DNA of 64,000 bases, taken from contig OZ220483.1 of the NCBI GenBank assembly GCA_965115915.1, forward strand, positions 310,001 to 374,000. The letters are read 5' to 3'. The first letter of the stretch is position 1; every line of letters starts with the position of its first letter. The notes below the pieces were generated by a model. That model ran no database searches, was not told the DNA's origin, and saw nothing but the letters and a program-made list of their open reading frames with translations. The translations under genes and the position numbers were made by a program. Source of the DNA: G965115915 sp965115915 (GTDB taxonomy: Bacteria > Pseudomonadota > Gammaproteobacteria > Eutrophobiales > Eutrophobiaceae). Positions 17,178 to 25,083 of this stretch are shown piece by piece.

Positions 17178-18641
17178 GTGTCGATTCTTCGCGACGCAGA
17201 CCTGCTCAAGATACGCCGCACCCGGGTGATCGCCACGCTGGGCCCTGCCACTGCCGAGCCGGAGCGTATCCGTGCCCTGATCGGCGCGGGCGTGAACATC
17301 TTTCGGCTCAACATGTCCCATGGCGAGCATGATTTTCATCGGCAGTGTTTTCAGCACATCCGGGAACTGTCCCGGCAGGAGGGCCGGATTGTCGGGGTGA
17401 TGGCGGACCTGTGTGGCCCGAAGATGCGTGTCGGCAGTTTCCGTGATGGTAGCATCATGTTGCAGACGGATGCTTCGGTATGTGTCACCACCCGCAAGCT
17501 GGTGGGCGAGGCGAACCTGATCCCGTCGCAATATCCGGGTTTGAGCGATGATGTGTCGGTGGGTGGCCATATCCTGCTCAACGATGGTCGTCAGCGACTG
17601 CGGGTGCAGCGCAAGGAGGGCACGGAGATCCACTGCCGGGTGCTACAGGGGGGACAGTTGAAGGACAACCAGGGGATCAATCTTCCTGGGGTCGCGGTGT
17701 CTGTGGATGCGCTGACCGAGCGAGACCGGCGGGATGCCTGCTTTGCGCTGGAGTTGGGTGTGGATTTTCTGGCCCTGTCTTTTGTGCGCAGTGCCCGTGA
17801 TGTGGAACAGTTGCGCGAACTGGTGGTGGCACAGGGTGCTGACGCCTGGATCATTGCCAAGATAGAAAAACCGGAGGTGCTGGAGCACATCGACACGGTA
17901 TTGCCGTTGGTTGACGCCATTATGGTGGCGCGCGGCGACCTGGGAGTGGAACTTGGCCCGGAGCAGGTCCCGATCGCGCAGATTCAGTTGGTCCGTCAGG
18001 CCCGTGCCGCCTGCAAACCGGTGATTGTCGCCACCCAGATACTGGAATCCATGATCCATCAGCCCCAGCCAACCCGTGCCGAGGTCAGTGATATTGCCAA
18101 TGCGGTGGCAATGGGCACTGACGCGGTCATGCTTTCGGGTGAGACCGCGGTTGGCAGGTATCCGCTGGAGGCGGTGCAGATCATGGATCGCGTTGCGCGT
18201 ATGACCGAGGCGCATATCTGGCACCAGAACGAGTTCAGCTTTCTGGATCGCGGCCTGGATGGGGAGCGGAGCGGCCTGACCATGCCGGTATGGAACGCGA
18301 TGGCCGATGCCCTGGCCATGCTGTCGCGCAGGTTGCATGTACGTTCCATCGTGGTGCTCTCGCACAGTGGCCGATCTGCTGCCACGATGAGCGCGGCCCG
18401 TCCGGCGGCTCCATTGCTGGTGGTTTCCGACCGGTTGTCTGTCTGTCGCCGGATGCTCCTGCTTTGGGGGGGGGTCCCGCTGCATGAGGACAGTGCGGCG
18501 CAGGCCGAGCCTGCCGCATTGTCCCGCCGCCTGGCCATGACCCAGGGGCTTGCTGAGGTGGGTGACACTATCGTGTTGGTAAAGGGGTTTCACACCGACC
18601 CGCAGCGGAATATCCCGTCGCTTACCGTCATTACCCTCTGA
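17178..18641 (+). CDS. pyk: Pyruvate kinase
   Basis: Converts phosphoenolpyruvate and ADP to pyruvate and ATP. The protein is about 487 residues from GTG 17178 (SILRDADLLKIRRTRVIATLGPA); the frame is open back to 17136 and neither start has a clear ribosome site. Active-site segments are visible: RLNMSHGEH, the signature IIAKIEKPEVLEHID, the metal/substrate loop IMVARGDLGVELG and MLSGETAVGRYP. The C-terminal allosteric domain is present. It follows ssb by about 60 bp. Confidence 0.93.
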   Translation: MSILRDADLLKIRRTRVIATLGPATAEPERIRALIGAGVNIFRLNMSHGEHDFHRQCFQHIRELSRQEGRIVGVMADLCGPKMRVGSFRDGSIMLQTDASVCVTTRKLVGEANLIPSQYPGLSDDVSVGGHILLNDGRQRLRVQRKEGTEIHCRVLQGGQLKDNQGINLPGVAVSVDALTERDRRDACFALELGVDFLALSFVRSARDVEQLRELVVAQGADAWIIAKIEKPEVLEHIDTVLPLVDAIMVARGDLGVELGPEQVPIAQIQLVRQARAACKPVIVATQILESMIHQPQPTRAEVSDIANAVAMGTDAVMLSGETAVGRYPLEAVQIMDRVARMTEAHIWHQNEFSFLDRGLDGERSGLTMPVWNAMADALAMLSRRLHVRSIVVLSHSGRSAATMSAARPAAPLLVVSDRLSVCRRMLLLWGGVPLHEDSAAQAEPAALSRRLAMTQGLAEVGDTIVLVKGFHTDPQRNIPSLTVITL

Positions 18642-18777
18642 TTTCCGCAGGACTCCGTCCGTCGCCGTCGGATCGCGTCCTGGGGTGGGGCGCACGATTT
18701 CCGGTCTGGCGCGGTCCGGTTTTGGTTTGATGCCGGATTTCAGTTAGCATGCCCCCCTTTCCCTGGCAAAAACTGCT

Positions 18778-20013
18778 ATGTCTGTTATCGTCCATAAATA
18801 CGGCGGGTCTTCCCTGAGGTCACTGGAGCATATCGATGCGGTAACGGAGAAGATCATAGCGGCGCGCCGCACCGGGGCAAATATTGCCGTGGTGGTGTCC
18901 GCCATGGGTGACGAAACGGACCGTCTGATGTCAATGGCTACGACCCTGAGCAAGGATCCCAGTCCTCGGGAGATCGATGTGTTGCTGTCGACCGGAGAAC
19001 AGGTTACTATTGCGCTGCTAAGTATCGCGCTGGAGAAGCGTGGCTACTCGGCGCGCTCATTTACCGGGGCGCAGGTGCATATCCGTACGGATAACGCCCA
19101 TAACAAGGCGCGTATACTGGATATTGAGGTCGCACGTGTGCGGGCCGCACTGGCTAGAGGAGATATTGCGGTGATTGCGGGATTTCAGGGGATCGATGTG
19201 GATGGCAACATCACTACGCTGGGTCGTGGTGGTTCCGATACCACCGCGGTGGCCATGGCAGCGGTGCTGGAAGCGAAGGAATGCCTGATCCACACCGATG
19301 TGGAAGGTGTATATACGGCCGACCCGCGTATAGTCCCGCAGGCCCGCAAGCTGTCTCACGTCACCTACGAGGAAATGCTGGAACTTTCCAGCCTGGGTTC
19401 CCGGGTGTTGCAGATCCGGGCTGTGGAATTCGCCAGGAAATTCAACGTGCGTATGCGCGTGTTATCCTCTTTTGCCGAAGACCCTGGCGGGACCTTGATA
19501 ACTGATGAGGAACATACCGTGGAACAGGCATTGATCGCCGGCATCGCCCACAGTGCCGATGAGGCCAAGCTGACGCTGCTTGGCGTGCCGGACCGCCCGG
19601 GCATTGCCGGCCAGATACTGCAACCGATCGCCGACGAGAATATAGAGGTGGACATGATCGTGCAGAATGTGGGCGAAAACAACACGACGGATTTTACATT
19701 CACGGTCGGTTGTGCCGATCTGGGAAAGGCGGAACGTATACTGCGGAAAAAATCCATCGAACTGGGCGCAAGGGAGGTGATAGCAGATGATAATATAGTC
19801 AAGATATCGGTTGTGGGTGTTGGAATGCGCTCCCACGCGGGTATCGCTTGCAGGATGTTCCAGGCACTCGCGGACGAAGGTATCAATATCCGGATGATTT
19901 CTACCTCCGAGATCAAGATCTCCGTGGTAGTGGATGCAAAATATCTTGAACTGGGTGTCAGGACATTGCATGCAACCTTTGGTCTGGAAGAACAGGGGAC
20001 AGCGGTACAGTGA
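18778..20013 (+). CDS. lysC: Aspartate kinase
   Basis: A 411-residue enzyme that phosphorylates L-aspartate, the first step to lysine, threonine and methionine. The N-terminal kinase motif is KYGGSSLRS (Ser in place of the usual Thr). The catalytic/substrate segment is GRGGSDTTAVAMA, followed by LIHTDVEGVYTADPR. Two ACT domains occupy the last 150 residues (GIAHSADEAKLTLLGVPDRPG and ISVVGVGMRSHAGIA), giving feedback control by lysine or threonine. It lies 113 bp before csrA, a conserved pairing. alaS, which commonly lies between recX and lysC, is not here. Confidence 0.96.
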   Translation: MSVIVHKYGGSSLRSLEHIDAVTEKIIAARRTGANIAVVVSAMGDETDRLMSMATTLSKDPSPREIDVLLSTGEQVTIALLSIALEKRGYSARSFTGAQVHIRTDNAHNKARILDIEVARVRAALARGDIAVIAGFQGIDVDGNITTLGRGGSDTTAVAMAAVLEAKECLIHTDVEGVYTADPRIVPQARKLSHVTYEEMLELSSLGSRVLQIRAVEFARKFNVRMRVLSSFAEDPGGTLITDEEHTVEQALIAGIAHSADEAKLTLLGVPDRPGIAGQILQPIADENIEVDMIVQNVGENNTTDFTFTVGCADLGKAERILRKKSIELGAREVIADDNIVKISVVGVGMRSHAGIACRMFQALADEGINIRMISTSEIKISVVVDAKYLELGVRTLHATFGLEEQGTAVQ

Positions 20014-20126
20014 CCCCCGCATTCCGTTTCATTAAGGCAAGGATCGGATCGAGTTCTGCGCCTTATTCACACAAACGTCCGAACTGGTGTTGTCCATCGG
20101 TTGAGGAAGTGAGGTAGGAGAGAGCG

Positions 20127-20342
20127 ATGTTGATACTAACGCGTAGAGTGGGTGAGTCCCTGATGATTGGCGATGATGTTAATGTAACAGTGCTGGATAT
20201 TCGTGGCAATCAGATACGCATCGGGGTGGATGCCCCGAGACATATTGCCGTGCACAGGCAAGAGATATACGACCGTATCAAGAATGAAAAGCAGCAGGGC
20301 AATGGGAACTCCGGCAGCTCACTGTATGATGATTTCAACTGA
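20127..20342 (+). CDS. csrA: Carbon storage regulator CsrA
   Basis: A 71-residue RNA-binding translational regulator. It starts MLILTRRVGESLMIGDDVNV and has the conserved RNA-contact strand (HIAVHRQEIYDRI). The tail is slightly long and polar. A GAGGTAGGAGAGAG site precedes ATG 20127; its GGA elements could let CsrA bind its own leader, as known in other species. A decayed tRNA fragment and a strong terminator follow directly. Confidence 0.97.
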   Translation: MLILTRRVGESLMIGDDVNVTVLDIRGNQIRIGVDAPRHIAVHRQEIYDRIKNEKQQGNGNSGSSLYDDFN

Positions 20343-20345
20343 GAC

Positions 20346-20405
20346 GGCCGGGCTCATATACTGAGGGTCGCAGGTTCGATCCTGTCACACCCTCGCAACA
20401 ACCAG
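20346..20405 (+). pseudogene. Decayed 3' half of a CAT-anticodon tRNA
   Basis: The segment contains GGGCTCATA (anticodon arm with CAT), then GGTCGCAGGTTCGAT (variable region and T arm) and ends GCAACAACCA, resembling the 3' half of initiator or elongator tRNA-Met or tRNA-Ile2. The T loop is one base short (TTCGAT between the GCAGG and CCTGT stems) and the anticodon stem is mispaired. The 5' half is missing, because csrA coding sequence occupies that place. It marks the left border of the Fic/methyltransferase patch, as expected of an integration remnant. Confidence 0.5.
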
Positions 20406-20411
20406 AACCAC

Positions 20412-20443
20412 AACCCCCGGGAGCAACCTCCCGGGGGTTTTTT
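20412..20443 (+). terminator. Rho-independent terminator after csrA
   Basis: Perfect inverted repeat AACCCCCGGGAG / CTCCCGGGGGTT with a 4-base loop (CAAC), ending in six T. It would end the csrA transcript and insulate the downstream accessory genes. Confidence 0.92.
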
Positions 20444-20552
20444 CATGCCCGGGGGCCGCAGTTTCCGCCCCGGAAGTAGAAGCCCTGCCTCCATCGACCC
20501 GATGGGCGGAGGTCAGAGCCATCCCTGGCATGTCTTTCGTCAGACGGTTTTA

Positions 20553-20632
20553 CATAGTATAATTTTATCTATCAAAGTTAAATATAAAAAGCCATAGTAT
20601 AATTTCATGCAGTAAAGTTAAATATAAAAAGC
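20553..20632 (+). repeat. Two tandem 40-bp AT-rich repeats upstream of fic
   Basis: Units at 20553-20592 and 20593-20632 begin CATAGTATAATTT and end AAAGTTAAATATAAAAAGC; only a few internal bases differ. Each carries a TATAAT hexamer (20558-20563 and 20598-20603). The stretch is far more AT-rich than the surrounding genes. It ends 29 bp before the fic ATG, so it is probably the fic promoter with a duplicated operator. Confidence 0.85.
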
Positions 20633-20661
20633 CATATTTCATTATTGATCCGGAAAATCAA

Positions 20662-21813
20662 ATGACGTCACTGTCCGACACCTTTCCTGGCCGCTTGAGA
20701 CAGTCCCCCGAGGGGTATGCATGGTTTTTGCCGGGGGATATTTTTCAAAGTGCGGAGTTGTCTCTGCCTTTTTCGCTGTCACAGCGTGTGGAGCAAGCCG
20801 GTGTGGCACTGGGAGAGTTCGCTGCTTCCATCCGCCGGTTTCCGGACCCACAGATGCTGATCTACGCTTACAAGTGCAGGGAGGCGACATTGTCAAGCCG
20901 CATAGAGGGTACGCAAACGGAGATAGAAGAGGCATTCCTGGCGGAGGAAGATATTGCCAGCGAACGGCGTGACGATTGGCGGGAAATCATTTGTTATATC
21001 GAAGGACTGAACAGGGCGGTGGAGGGACTCGAGCGGCTTCCCTTGTGTAACCGGCTATTGAAAGACACGCACAGTTGTTTGCTGGCGCACGGCAGAGGCA
21101 GGGATAAACTGCCGGGCGAGTTTCGTCGCAGCCAGAACTGGATTGGTGGCAGCCGCCCTGGCAATGCGCATTTTGTGCCACCGGCTTGTGAGTATGTGGC
21201 GGAGGCCATGTCCAATCTGGAACGATTTATACAGGATGACAGTGTGCCATTGCCGCATTTGGTCAAGCTCGCGTTGATTCACGCCCAGTTCGAAACGATT
21301 CATCCTTTTCTGGATGGCAACGGGCGTATGGGCAGGATGCTCATCCCACTCTATTTGCTGGAGAAGCGGCTCCTGGAGTATCCGATACTGTATATCTCCG
21401 GTTTTTTTGAGTCGCATCGCACGGACTACTATTTTCTGCTGGATGCCTCCCGTCAGGGTCGGGAAGGCATCATCAGGTGGATTGATTTTTTCCTTGATGG
21501 CGTGTATCGGACAGCCAGCGCGGGCATACGTACCACCGAAGAGATAATCGCGTATCGCGACAAATGCGTGCAGGAAACCATGCCAAAATTGGGCAGGCGT
21601 GCCGCCAATGGATTGAAGTTGCTGGACCATTTGTTCACGGTCGTGGTGACTAATGCCAGGACTGCCCGGACAGCGTTGAACCTCACTGCGCCATCGACAA
21701 ACACGCTGTTGAATCGCTTTGTCGAGCTGGAGCTGCTGCAGGAGATCACCGGCTACAAGCGTAACCGCGTCTTTGTATTCAGGCATTATCTGGATCTGCT
21801 GCAAGGCCAATAG
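20662..21813 (+). CDS. Fic family protein (AMPylase-type) with N-terminal inhibitory helix
   Basis: A 383-residue Fic protein. The N-terminal Fic_N-type region carries the inhibitory motif SSRIEG (pattern S/T-x3-E-G/N) near residue 75, which blocks the ATP site in class II Fic enzymes. The active-site loop HPFLDGNGRMGR is complete near residue 214, with the catalytic His and both Arg. A C-terminal winged-helix-like segment (LLNRFVELELLQEITGYKRNRVF) probably binds DNA. The expected activity is transfer of AMP from ATP to a protein target; the target is unknown. Upstream are the tandem 40-bp repeats; a second, truncated Fic gene follows. Confidence 0.92.
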   Translation: MTSLSDTFPGRLRQSPEGYAWFLPGDIFQSAELSLPFSLSQRVEQAGVALGEFAASIRRFPDPQMLIYAYKCREATLSSRIEGTQTEIEEAFLAEEDIASERRDDWREIICYIEGLNRAVEGLERLPLCNRLLKDTHSCLLAHGRGRDKLPGEFRRSQNWIGGSRPGNAHFVPPACEYVAEAMSNLERFIQDDSVPLPHLVKLALIHAQFETIHPFLDGNGRMGRMLIPLYLLEKRLLEYPILYISGFFESHRTDYYFLLDASRQGREGIIRWIDFFLDGVYRTASAGIRTTEEIIAYRDKCVQETMPKLGRRAANGLKLLDHLFTVVVTNARTARTALNLTAPSTNTLLNRFVELELLQEITGYKRNRVFVFRHYLDLLQGQ

Positions 21814-21834
21814 CGGTGAGCCAGGCACTACTGA

Positions 21835-22176
21835 AGGGCATGCGACCGACATGGACAAAGACACGTCTATGAACTGACTCTCCCGGACCCCGGGTTCCTG
21901 GTTATTTCGGGGTGTTCTCTGGCGGATGCGGATTTCCTCAGGATCCACCCCTTTGTTGATGGCAATGGCAGAACCACTCGCCTGCTGATGAACCTGGAGT
22001 TGATGAAAGCCGGATTTCCCCCGCTCATTCTGCCGGTGGAAACACGCTTGGAGTACTATACGGCATTGGATGCGGCACATACGACACGCGACTATGCGCC
22101 GTTTCTGTCACTGATTACGCGGATGGCGGAGGCCGCGTTTGTTCCTTACTGGCAGGCCCTGGGAGTGACACCGTGA
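21835..22176 (+). pseudogene. Truncated second Fic gene (3' remnant)
   Basis: The frame is open from 21835 and reads FLRIHPFVDGNGRTTRLLMN from about 21934, a complete Fic core, followed by KAGFPPLILPVETRLEYY and a normal C-terminus ending at 22176. The sequence matches the class of Fic proteins that end about 75 residues after the core and differs clearly from the intact upstream gene. The N-terminal half is missing, and before 21895 the frame has no family similarity. The first ATG (21988) lies after the catalytic loop, so a functional product is unlikely. Confidence 0.7.
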
Positions 22177-22197
22177 ACCGGGAAACCGGTACTTGCG

Positions 22198-23169
22198 TCA
22201 AGGCGGGTTTGCCGTGGCTTCCAACATTTGCTCCAGGCGCTGGCGTGTGATCTCGATGTAGTTACGGCTGATATCGATCCCGATACTTTGCCTGTCCGCG
22301 TGGTGGGCGGCAACGCAGGTTGTACCACTCCCGACAAAGGGGTCGAGCACAGTCTGCTCTTCGGTCGTGAACAGACGGATCAGGTGTTCGCACAGGCGCA
22401 TGGGTTTTGGCGTCAAATGACCGGACCGTTTCCTGTCTTTTTCCACCGGCATCACCGTCGCCGGGGTGTTCCCGGTCAGTGCCTGTGCAGGGTCTATCAA
22501 CCCGGTCTGGTGCGTCAACCAGTTATTCAGGAATGTCCCTTCGCGGGGTTTCTGGGCACACAGGATTGCCTCGAACTGCGGCCGCAACTGCGGCGTCTTC
22601 CGCCCCCGCAGAGCGGCGATCATCTGCGCCTTTTTGCTACGCGACAGCCCCGTTTTCCTGCGCACGAAATGGTTCAGCGTGAACGCTTTGAACTGGGCGC
22701 GTGCCTGGAACCGCCATGCGTACTGATCCCGGATCTCGAACCCGCGCTCTTCCGCCGCGACCGCCATCCGGTGATAGAGCCGGGGAGCGGAGAACATCAG
22801 CATGAAGCCGCCCGGCTTCAGGATGCGGAAGATCTCCGAGTAGACGGGGGACAGGAACGCCTGCAGTGCCCGTCCCTGGGCAGGGTCGAATCTCATCCCG
22901 ATCGGAAGGCCGCCGACGCTGCCGTTGACGCGCTTCGGGATGGTGCCTTTGGTCCACCGGTTATCGAGGCCGTCGAGGAAGTAGGGTGGATCGGACAAGA
23001 CCATGTGCACACTGGCGGTCTCGATACCGGGGAGGATCATGTTGCAATCGCCGGCGTACAACCGGACGCCTTCGGTGGTGGAAAGATCGCTCACGCCGGC
23101 ACGCGCATGCGCTTTGCTACACTGTTTGCCGGGGGGCGCGGCGATCTTCTCTTCCGGGGACATGTCCAT
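22198..23169 (-). CDS. DNA methyltransferase, N4-cytosine/N6-adenine type (beta-class order)
   Basis: A 323-residue enzyme. The catalytic motif IV is SDPPYFLDG near residue 59 and the SAM-binding motif I is DPFVGSGTTCVAA near residue 277, so the catalytic motif precedes the SAM motif (beta-type order). The middle (about 150-230, rich in Lys/Arg) would be the target recognition part. It would methylate adenine N6 or cytosine N4 at an unknown site. No restriction endonuclease lies beside it, so it looks like an orphan. It is convergent with the Fic remnant, with a 21-bp gap. Confidence 0.88.
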   Translation of the reverse strand: MDMSPEEKIAAPPGKQCSKAHARAGVSDLSTTEGVRLYAGDCNMILPGIETASVHMVLSDPPYFLDGLDNRWTKGTIPKRVNGSVGGLPIGMRFDPAQGRALQAFLSPVYSEIFRILKPGGFMLMFSAPRLYHRMAVAAEERGFEIRDQYAWRFQARAQFKAFTLNHFVRRKTGLSRSKKAQMIAALRGRKTPQLRPQFEAILCAQKPREGTFLNNWLTHQTGLIDPAQALTGNTPATVMPVEKDRKRSGHLTPKPMRLCEHLIRLFTTEEQTVLDPFVGSGTTCVAAHHADRQSIGIDISRNYIEITRQRLEQMLEATANPP

Positions 23170-23359
23170 CAGTTCGACTCGACCCGGTTGCTGCGTTCCC
23201 GACCCACGTTCCGTGGTGATTTTGTCATGGCTTGTTTCCCCGCTTATGGGTTGGAAGCATCAGCAAGGAAGGGAAAATAAGCTGTATCATAACACATTGC
23301 TTTCCTCCTACCGCATGCCTGTGTGCGCTGCCACCCAGGCGCTCGCGGTGCGCCGGCGG

Positions 23360-23836
23360 TTATTCCACAGTCGTAAACAGGTGCTGGAACTGTTCTTCAT
23401 CGAAGCCGCGTGCCAGCAGAAAACGCGCCTGCCGGCCTGCCTCGCGTCCCGAGTGTGGCAGTTCGGGGCCAAAACGTCGTGCCCGAGTCCTGGCCGCCAA
23501 CTGTTCCCAATCGATGGACTGGGCCTGTATGCAGCGTTCTATCAATGCCGCAGCGATGCCGCGTTGTTGCAGTGCCTGGCGTATCCCCACCGACCCTGTG
23601 CCACGCTCGACGCGCTGTAGGATAAAGGCGTTGGTATAGCGCTCGTCGCTTTGCAGCCCGCTGCTGTGCAGCCGCTCCAGCACCGCCTGCAGCAGTTCCG
23701 TATCCACGTCTGTCCGGGCCAGCCGCTGCCGCAGTTCCTGGCGGCTGTATTCACGCCGCGCAAGCAGCCTGCAGGCGCGCTGGAACAATTGCTGGCCCGC
23801 CGTGTCTGTATCCCGCGAGTTGTCAGGATACCGCAT
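23360..23836 (-). CDS. recX: Regulatory protein RecX
   Basis: A 158-residue modulator that caps RecA filaments. It is rich in Arg, Leu and Gln, with three-helix repeats typical of RecX (ACRLLARREYSRQELRQRL and then ERYTNAFILQRVERGTGSVG). Its start lies 14 bp inside the recA end, so translation is coupled. On the far side a 190-bp gap separates it from the methyltransferase gene; alaS, the usual next gene, is missing. Confidence 0.92.
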   Translation of the reverse strand: MRYPDNSRDTDTAGQQLFQRACRLLARREYSRQELRQRLARTDVDTELLQAVLERLHSSGLQSDERYTNAFILQRVERGTGSVGIRQALQQRGIAAALIERCIQAQSIDWEQLAARTRARRFGPELPHSGREAGRQARFLLARGFDEEQFQHLFTTVE

Positions 23837-24887
23837 TCAGCGTGACCGCAGGCTCCGCCTCTCCGGCATCGCCCGGTTCCTCGGTGGCGGCAGGCAGTCG
23901 CTTTGCCAGTATGGCCTGTCGGAGTTGTTCCGCCATGGCGGGATGTTCCTGCAGGTAGCCGCGTGCGTTTTCCTTGCCCTGGCCGATGCGTTCCCCCTGA
24001 TAGCTGTACCAGGCGCCGGCCTTGTCGATCAGCCCGATGTCTACCCCGTGTTCGATGAGTTCACCATTGCGGGAAATGCCTTCGTTATAGAGGATGTCGA
24101 ACTGTGCCTGGCGGAACGGCGGGGCGATCTTGTTTTTGACAACCTTGACACGGGTTTCATTGCCGATCACCTCATCCCCTTTCTTGATGGCACCGGTGCG
24201 GCGGATGTCCAGGCGCACCGAGGAATAGAACTTCAGCGCGTTTCCTCCGGTGGTGGTCTCCGGGTTGCCGAACATCACCCCGATCTTCATGCGAATCTGG
24301 TTGATGAATATCACGCAGCAGTTGGCGCGCTTGATGTTGCCGGTCAGCTTGCGCAGGGCCTGGGACATCAGTCGGGCGGTCAGGCCCACATGCGCATCCC
24401 CCATCTCGCCTTCGATCTCGGCCTTGGGGACCAGTGCGGCGACCGAGTCAATCACCACCAGTCCCACGGCCCCGCTGCGTACCAGCATGTCGCAGATCTC
24501 CAGTGCCTGCTCACCGGTGTCCGGCTGTGACACCAGCAGTTCGTCGATGCTGACCCCCAGTTTTTCAGCATATGCCGGCTCCAGCGCGTGTTCGGCATCG
24601 ATAAATGCACAGGTCTTGCCTTGCCTCTGGGCCTCGGCGATGGCAGACAGTGAGAGTGTGGTCTTGCCGGAAGACTCCGGCCCGTAGATCTCCACGATAC
24701 GCCCGCAGGGCAGGCCACCTACGCCCAGTGCGATATCCAGGCCGATGGACCCGGTGCTGACCGTCTGTACCGACACCACCGGGTTATCGCCCATCTTCAT
24801 TACCGAGCCCTTGCCGTACTGTTTTTCAATCTGGCTCAGGGCGACTTCCAGGGCCCGCTTTTTCATATCATCTTGTTTCCGGCTCAT
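23823..24887 (-). CDS. recA: Recombinase RecA
   Basis: A 354-residue recombinase. Walker A is GPESSGKTTLSL near residue 69. The conserved core (LVVIDSVAALVPKAEIEGEMGD, then LTGNIKRANCCVIFINQIRMKIG) and a short acidic C-tail (EEPGDAGEAEP) are present. It forms ATP-dependent filaments on single-stranded DNA for repair and SOS induction. A good sigma-70 promoter lies at 24972-24999, but no E. coli-type LexA box (CTG-N10-CAG) is visible. Confidence 0.98.
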   Translation of the reverse strand: MSRKQDDMKKRALEVALSQIEKQYGKGSVMKMGDNPVVSVQTVSTGSIGLDIALGVGGLPCGRIVEIYGPESSGKTTLSLSAIAEAQRQGKTCAFIDAEHALEPAYAEKLGVSIDELLVSQPDTGEQALEICDMLVRSGAVGLVVIDSVAALVPKAEIEGEMGDAHVGLTARLMSQALRKLTGNIKRANCCVIFINQIRMKIGVMFGNPETTTGGNALKFYSSVRLDIRRTGAIKKGDEVIGNETRVKVVKNKIAPPFRQAQFDILYNEGISRNGELIEHGVDIGLIDKAGAWYSYQGERIGQGKENARGYLQEHPAMAEQLRQAILAKRLPAATEEPGDAGEAEPAVTLNAVS

Positions 24888-24971
24888 GGTTCTTGTCCTC
24901 CACTGGTATGGTTTTGCATGGCATGTGTCCGTGTTGCGACCACCCGCGGTTCGGGTGGCAGGTTGATGCCA

Positions 24972-24999
24972 AGTATATCGCTCTTTTTTACCATGTCAA
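24972..24999 (-). promoter_or_regulatory. Sigma-70 promoter for recA
   Basis: On the minus strand: TTGACA (24994-24999), 16-bp spacer, TATACT (24972-24977), about 85 bp before the recA ATG. A near-consensus promoter; no CTG-N10-CAG operator overlaps it. Confidence 0.7.
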
Positions 25000-25037
25000 T
25001 ACTTTTTAACTGGTAGTTATTTATTATCTATACAGCA

Positions 25038-25065
25038 TTGAATATATCGATAGTGCCGTTATAAT
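25038..25065 (+). promoter_or_regulatory. Sigma-70 promoter for the WYL regulator gene
   Basis: TTGAAT (25038-25043), 16-bp spacer, TATAAT (25060-25065), about 20 bp before the ATG at 25084 with AAAGAGG as ribosome site. The leader is very short. It lies back to back with the recA promoter in an AT-rich 196-bp divergent region. Confidence 0.6.
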
Positions 25066-25083
25066 TCAAAGAGGTATCCGCGC

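Noticed and set aside
24888..25083. LexA operator for recA
   Set aside because: A CTG...CAG pair exists near 25010-25035 but the spacing is far longer than the 10 bp of the E. coli-type box; other LexA types could not be confirmed by eye.
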